From: JAJOKK01 sp965370555
Lineage (GTDB): Bacteria > Bipolaricaulota > Bipolaricaulia > UBA7950 > UBA9294
NCBI GenBank assembly: GCA_965370555.1
Contig: CBDUVB010000007.1
Location: 1 to 64,000 of the forward strand
Length of the DNA: 64,000 bases
Direction: 5' to 3'
Shown here: piece after piece, positions 61,812 through 64,000 of the stretch
Layout of the letters: the number at the start of each line of letters is the position of its first letter
Position numbering within the stretch: the stretch's first letter is position 1
Position numbers and translations under genes: made by a program
The notes under the pieces: model-generated
Database searches by the model: none
What the model was told of the DNA's origin: nothing
The model's input: only the letters and a program-made list of their open reading frames with translations

Positions 61812-62297
61812 TCCACCCTCCCCAGCGAACCTTATCTTACCGACTTACCCCCCGACTACAAAAGCGTACGCGAGAAGCGAAGACACGGAGCACAGAGAGA
61901 GTGGAACAGGATTGAGCGAGTGAGTGATTGAGTGAACCTCCTAATCTTTCGATCTCTCAATTCCTTGGCGTCCTCTGTAGCGGCGGGGTTTATCCCCGCC
62001 GTCGTGATCCCATTTTCACTGGCGCAGGCAAGCTACGCCACTACGGAAAAACTCGTCGTCCGAGCGCTCGCTTCTCCATGCGGGTTGCGGAGCAAGGCCG
62101 GAAAGAAGCTTCTCAACTCCTCAGCGTCCCCACGTCTCTCCCCCCCCGTGTCTCCGCGTCCCCGCGTCTCCCCCTCTTTAGTTTTCCCCGCATTCCCCGT
62201 TCCGCGTCCCCGAGCGCCTGGTGTCAGACCTTGTTTCTTGCATGGCTCAATCCTCCCCAGAAGAGGAATCATGCCAGCCTCCACGCAAGAAACAACG
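61812..62297. repeat. Repeat-rich intergenic region
   Basis: No gene. Holds GATTGAGCGAGTGAGTGATTG (about 61911), the perfect hairpin CGGCGGGG-TTTAT-CCCCGCCG (61981-62001), CGTCTCTCCCCCCCCGTGTCTC-type runs (about 62127-62175) and CCCCGTTCCGCGTCC pieces (62197-62211). Confidence 0.6.
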
Positions 62298-62963
62298 TCA
62301 GACCCCATGCTCGCCGCCTTCCCCGTTCCGCGTTCCGCGTTCCGCCGTCCCCTTCCCCCTCACGGCCTTTACGCCCAGGTTGAAGGCCGCTTGCAGAGCT
62401 TCCGGGTGCGTGTCGATACCCCCCTTAGCCTCGATCCCGCGCAGGAGAAGCTCTCCCCAATAATCGGTCTCGTACACATCGAAGAAGTACTTGACCGTTC
62501 GGATCGCCCCCTTGAATTCCTCGTGCGCGGACCCAGCAACGCAGAGGAAGACCCCACGGCGTCGCGCGCGACCGGTCGCTGTAGCAGGAAGAGGAGCATG
62601 AAGAAGAAACTTCCGCACCCACTGGCATTGGGAGCGATCGACGAGCGACTTCACCTGGGCGGGAAGGTTCGCGAAGAAGAGCGGGGCAGCAAGCACGATC
62701 ACATCAGAGGCAACGAGCTTCTCATCAACCGTTTGGAAATCGTCCTTCACCACGCAAAGACCGGTCTCTCGACAACCATCGCAAGCAACGCAACCCGCAA
62801 TGGTCAACCGAGAGGTTCTCACCTTCTCCACCGTGCCCCCAGCCTGCCCTGCACCTGCCAGGAATGAATCCAGGAGTCGCTCCGTGTTCCCAGCCAAACG
62901 CGGACTGCCAGCAAGACCAAGGACTCCTATCGACCTCTTCCCATCACTCACTTGAGGTAGCAA
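62298..62963 (-). CDS. Flavodoxin-fold FMN reductase-like protein
   Basis: A 221-residue NAD(P)H-dependent FMN-reductase-type protein. GVLGLAGSPRLAGNTERLLDSFLAGA (phosphate loop), ACDGCRETGLCVVKDDFQTVDEKLVASDVIVLAAPLFFANLPAQVKSLVDR. The Cys-rich stretch CVACDGC is typical of the iron-sulfur flavoprotein-like branch. The last 19 residues (GKGTAERGTRNGEGGEHGV) come from GGAACGC tandem repeats and are probably a recent extension. Overlaps the peptidase gene by 16 bases. Confidence 0.88.
   Translation of the reverse strand: MLPQVSDGKRSIGVLGLAGSPRLAGNTERLLDSFLAGAGQAGGTVEKVRTSRLTIAGCVACDGCRETGLCVVKDDFQTVDEKLVASDVIVLAAPLFFANLPAQVKSLVDRSQCQWVRKFLLHAPLPATATGRARRRGVFLCVAGSAHEEFKGAIRTVKYFFDVYETDYWGELLLRGIEAKGGIDTHPEALQAAFNLGVKAVRGKGTAERGTRNGEGGEHGV
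62323..62347. repeat. CGTTCCG tandem repeat at the end of the reductase gene
   Basis: Three copies of CGTTCCG/GGAACGC in a row, forming the 3' end of the coding sequence and matching CCCCGTTCCGCG at 62197-62208 in the neighbouring gap. Confidence 0.6.
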
Positions 62964-64000
62964 TTGAACCAGCGGGCAATCTGCTCCAACCGCGCGATAC
63001 GCCGATCGGTGCGCCCACCTCGCGAGAGGCCGTGCGGCTCCGAGGGGAAGCGGATCATCTCCGTGTCGATGCCAAGCTTCTTCAAGGCGACGAAGACCTG
63101 CTCGCCCTGTTCGATCGCGCAGCGGAGATCCTGCTCGCTGTGGATCACCAGGGTTGGAGTCCTCGCGTTGCCGATATACTTCATCGGCGATTGCCGCCAG
63201 TAGTTATCGAGGTCCTCCCACGGGGGGATATCTCCAAACTCCTCCTGGAACGCCCAGTTGAAGTCACTCGAACCGTACATGCTGACGAGGTTGCTCACGC
63301 TCCTCTGCGTCACCGTGGCAGCGAAACGGTCGGTGTGGCCGATGATCCAGTTGGTCATGTAGCCTCCGTAACTCCCTCCGGTGACCCCCATGCGGGCCTT
63401 ATCGATGTACGGCCTACACGCCACGGTGTCGACCCACGCCATCAGATCCTCATAGTCGACCGTTCCCCAGTTATTCCAGATCGATTTGGAGTGAGCCTTG
63501 CCATACCCCTGCCCGCCACGGGGATTACAGAAATAGACGACGTAGCCCTGCGCGGCCAAATAGTAGAACTCGTGCATGAAGAAGTTACCATACTGCACCC
63601 TTGGGCCGCCATGAATCTCCAGGATTGAGGGGTACTTATTAGTCGGATCGAATCCCGGCGGAGCGAGCTCCGGCGAAGCGAGCTTCGGCGGCGTGATGAT
63701 CCAGCCCTGCAAGTCGTTTCCCTCAGCCCCTTTGAACCATACCTCCTCGATCTCTCCAAGGTCGATATCGGCGAGGAGTTCCTCATTGGCGTTCGTCAGC
63801 GCACGACAGTCGCCGCTTCCCATCTCACGTAGGAAGACCTGCCCAGGGTCGCGTATATCCGCGTGGAAGTAGAGAAGCCTCTCCTGCGCGCGGTCGAAGC
63901 CGAAGATTCCCACTACGCCTTTGCCAGCAATGACATCCTCTAATTCCCCCTCGGTAGAGATCGCCTTCAAGACAGTGTTCCCGTGGTGGGCAACCTGAAA
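62948..64000 (-). CDS. S9 prolyl-oligopeptidase-family peptidase, 5' truncated
   Basis: C-terminal 350 residues of an S9C-type peptidase. The frame is open to the window edge, so the start lies outside. The alpha/beta-hydrolase domain shows SILEIHGGPRVQYGNFF, Ser nucleophile in VTGGSYGGYMTNW, Asp in LVIHSEQDLRCAIEQGEQVF, and His in PSEPHGLSRGGR. The missing part should be the beta-propeller. Co-oriented with and overlapping the reductase gene. Confidence 0.93.
   Translation of the reverse strand, partial: FQVAHHGNTVLKAISTEGELEDVIAGKGVVGIFGFDRAQERLLYFHADIRDPGQVFLREMGSGDCRALTNANEELLADIDLGEIEEVWFKGAEGNDLQGWIITPPKLASPELAPPGFDPTNKYPSILEIHGGPRVQYGNFFMHEFYYLAAQGYVVYFCNPRGGQGYGKAHSKSIWNNWGTVDYEDLMAWVDTVACRPYIDKARMGVTGGSYGGYMTNWIIGHTDRFAATVTQRSVSNLVSMYGSSDFNWAFQEEFGDIPPWEDLDNYWRQSPMKYIGNARTPTLVIHSEQDLRCAIEQGEQVFVALKKLGIDTEMIRFPSEPHGLSRGGRTDRRIARLEQIARWFNCYLK

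Noticed and set aside
61932..62867. 311-codon plus-strand frame across the repeat gap and the reductase gene
   Set aside because: It is built from intergenic repeats plus antisense of the flavin reductase.

Overview
The window looks like part of the chromosome of an uncultured, deep-branching anaerobic bacterium. It is GC-rich by eye, has tightly overlapping operons, and uses GTG and TTG starts freely. It carries ThyX instead of ThyA, a separate PyrI chain, a NikR regulator and an FmdE-like protein, and many palindromic intergenic repeats. Candidate phyla such as Bipolaricaulota/Acetothermia (OP1) would fit, but this is an impression from gene content; no marker phylogeny was possible here.

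Layout. 0-2 kb: a class II glutamine amidotransferase and a nuclease with a lamin-tail domain. 2-10.9 kb: translation and housekeeping genes (rbfA, infB, a TPR protein, uracil-DNA glycosylase, tRNA-Gly, pgk, a LolA-like protein, a DUF151 nuclease, glmS). 11-15 kb: an NfeD pair, then an operon with NikR, a metal-binding protein, an FmdE-like protein, an ATPase and an ABC-3 permease, probably for nickel. 15.5-21.3 kb: BtpA-PfkB, ruvX, ruvA, yigZ, a conserved unknown and an acyl-CoA synthetase. 22-25 kb: cytidine deaminase, pyrimidine-nucleoside phosphorylase and an orphan HicB. 25.8-30.3 kb: a phosphonate-type ABC transporter whose two permeases are both fused to RDD domains. 30.4-42.4 kb: a pyrimidine block of dCMP deaminase, thyX, the whole pyrBICFKDE operon and a BMP-type nucleoside importer. 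43-48.4 kb: nitroreductase, tldD-tldE, a 59-residue protein, a YhbD-like regulator and a bactofilin-like protein. 48.5-55.7 kb: a frameshifted MFS exporter, a PIN/RHH toxin-antitoxin pair, lpdA, a subtilase behind a c-di-GMP riboswitch, endonuclease IV and a transaldolase. 55.7-62.3 kb: repeat-rich DNA holding an intact ISL3 element and trkA-trkH. 62.3-64 kb: a flavin reductase and a truncated S9 peptidase.

The genes fit a fermentative or nucleoside-scavenging lifestyle: BMP importer, cytidine deaminase and nucleoside phosphorylase for salvage beside a complete de novo UMP operon. Nickel acquisition appears dedicated and NikR-controlled.

The most interesting observations are these. (i) A near-identical operator lies inside the promoters of tldDE and of the small-ORF/yhbD/bactofilin locus, suggesting one regulon. 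(ii) An intergenic hairpin repeat sits in frame inside lpdA. (iii) A c-di-GMP riboswitch sits in front of a secreted protease. (iv) Both PhnE permeases carry RDD domains. (v) pgk and the LolA-like gene share a bidirectional promoter with one palindromic -10, and several start codons lie at or within a few bases of the predicted transcription start.
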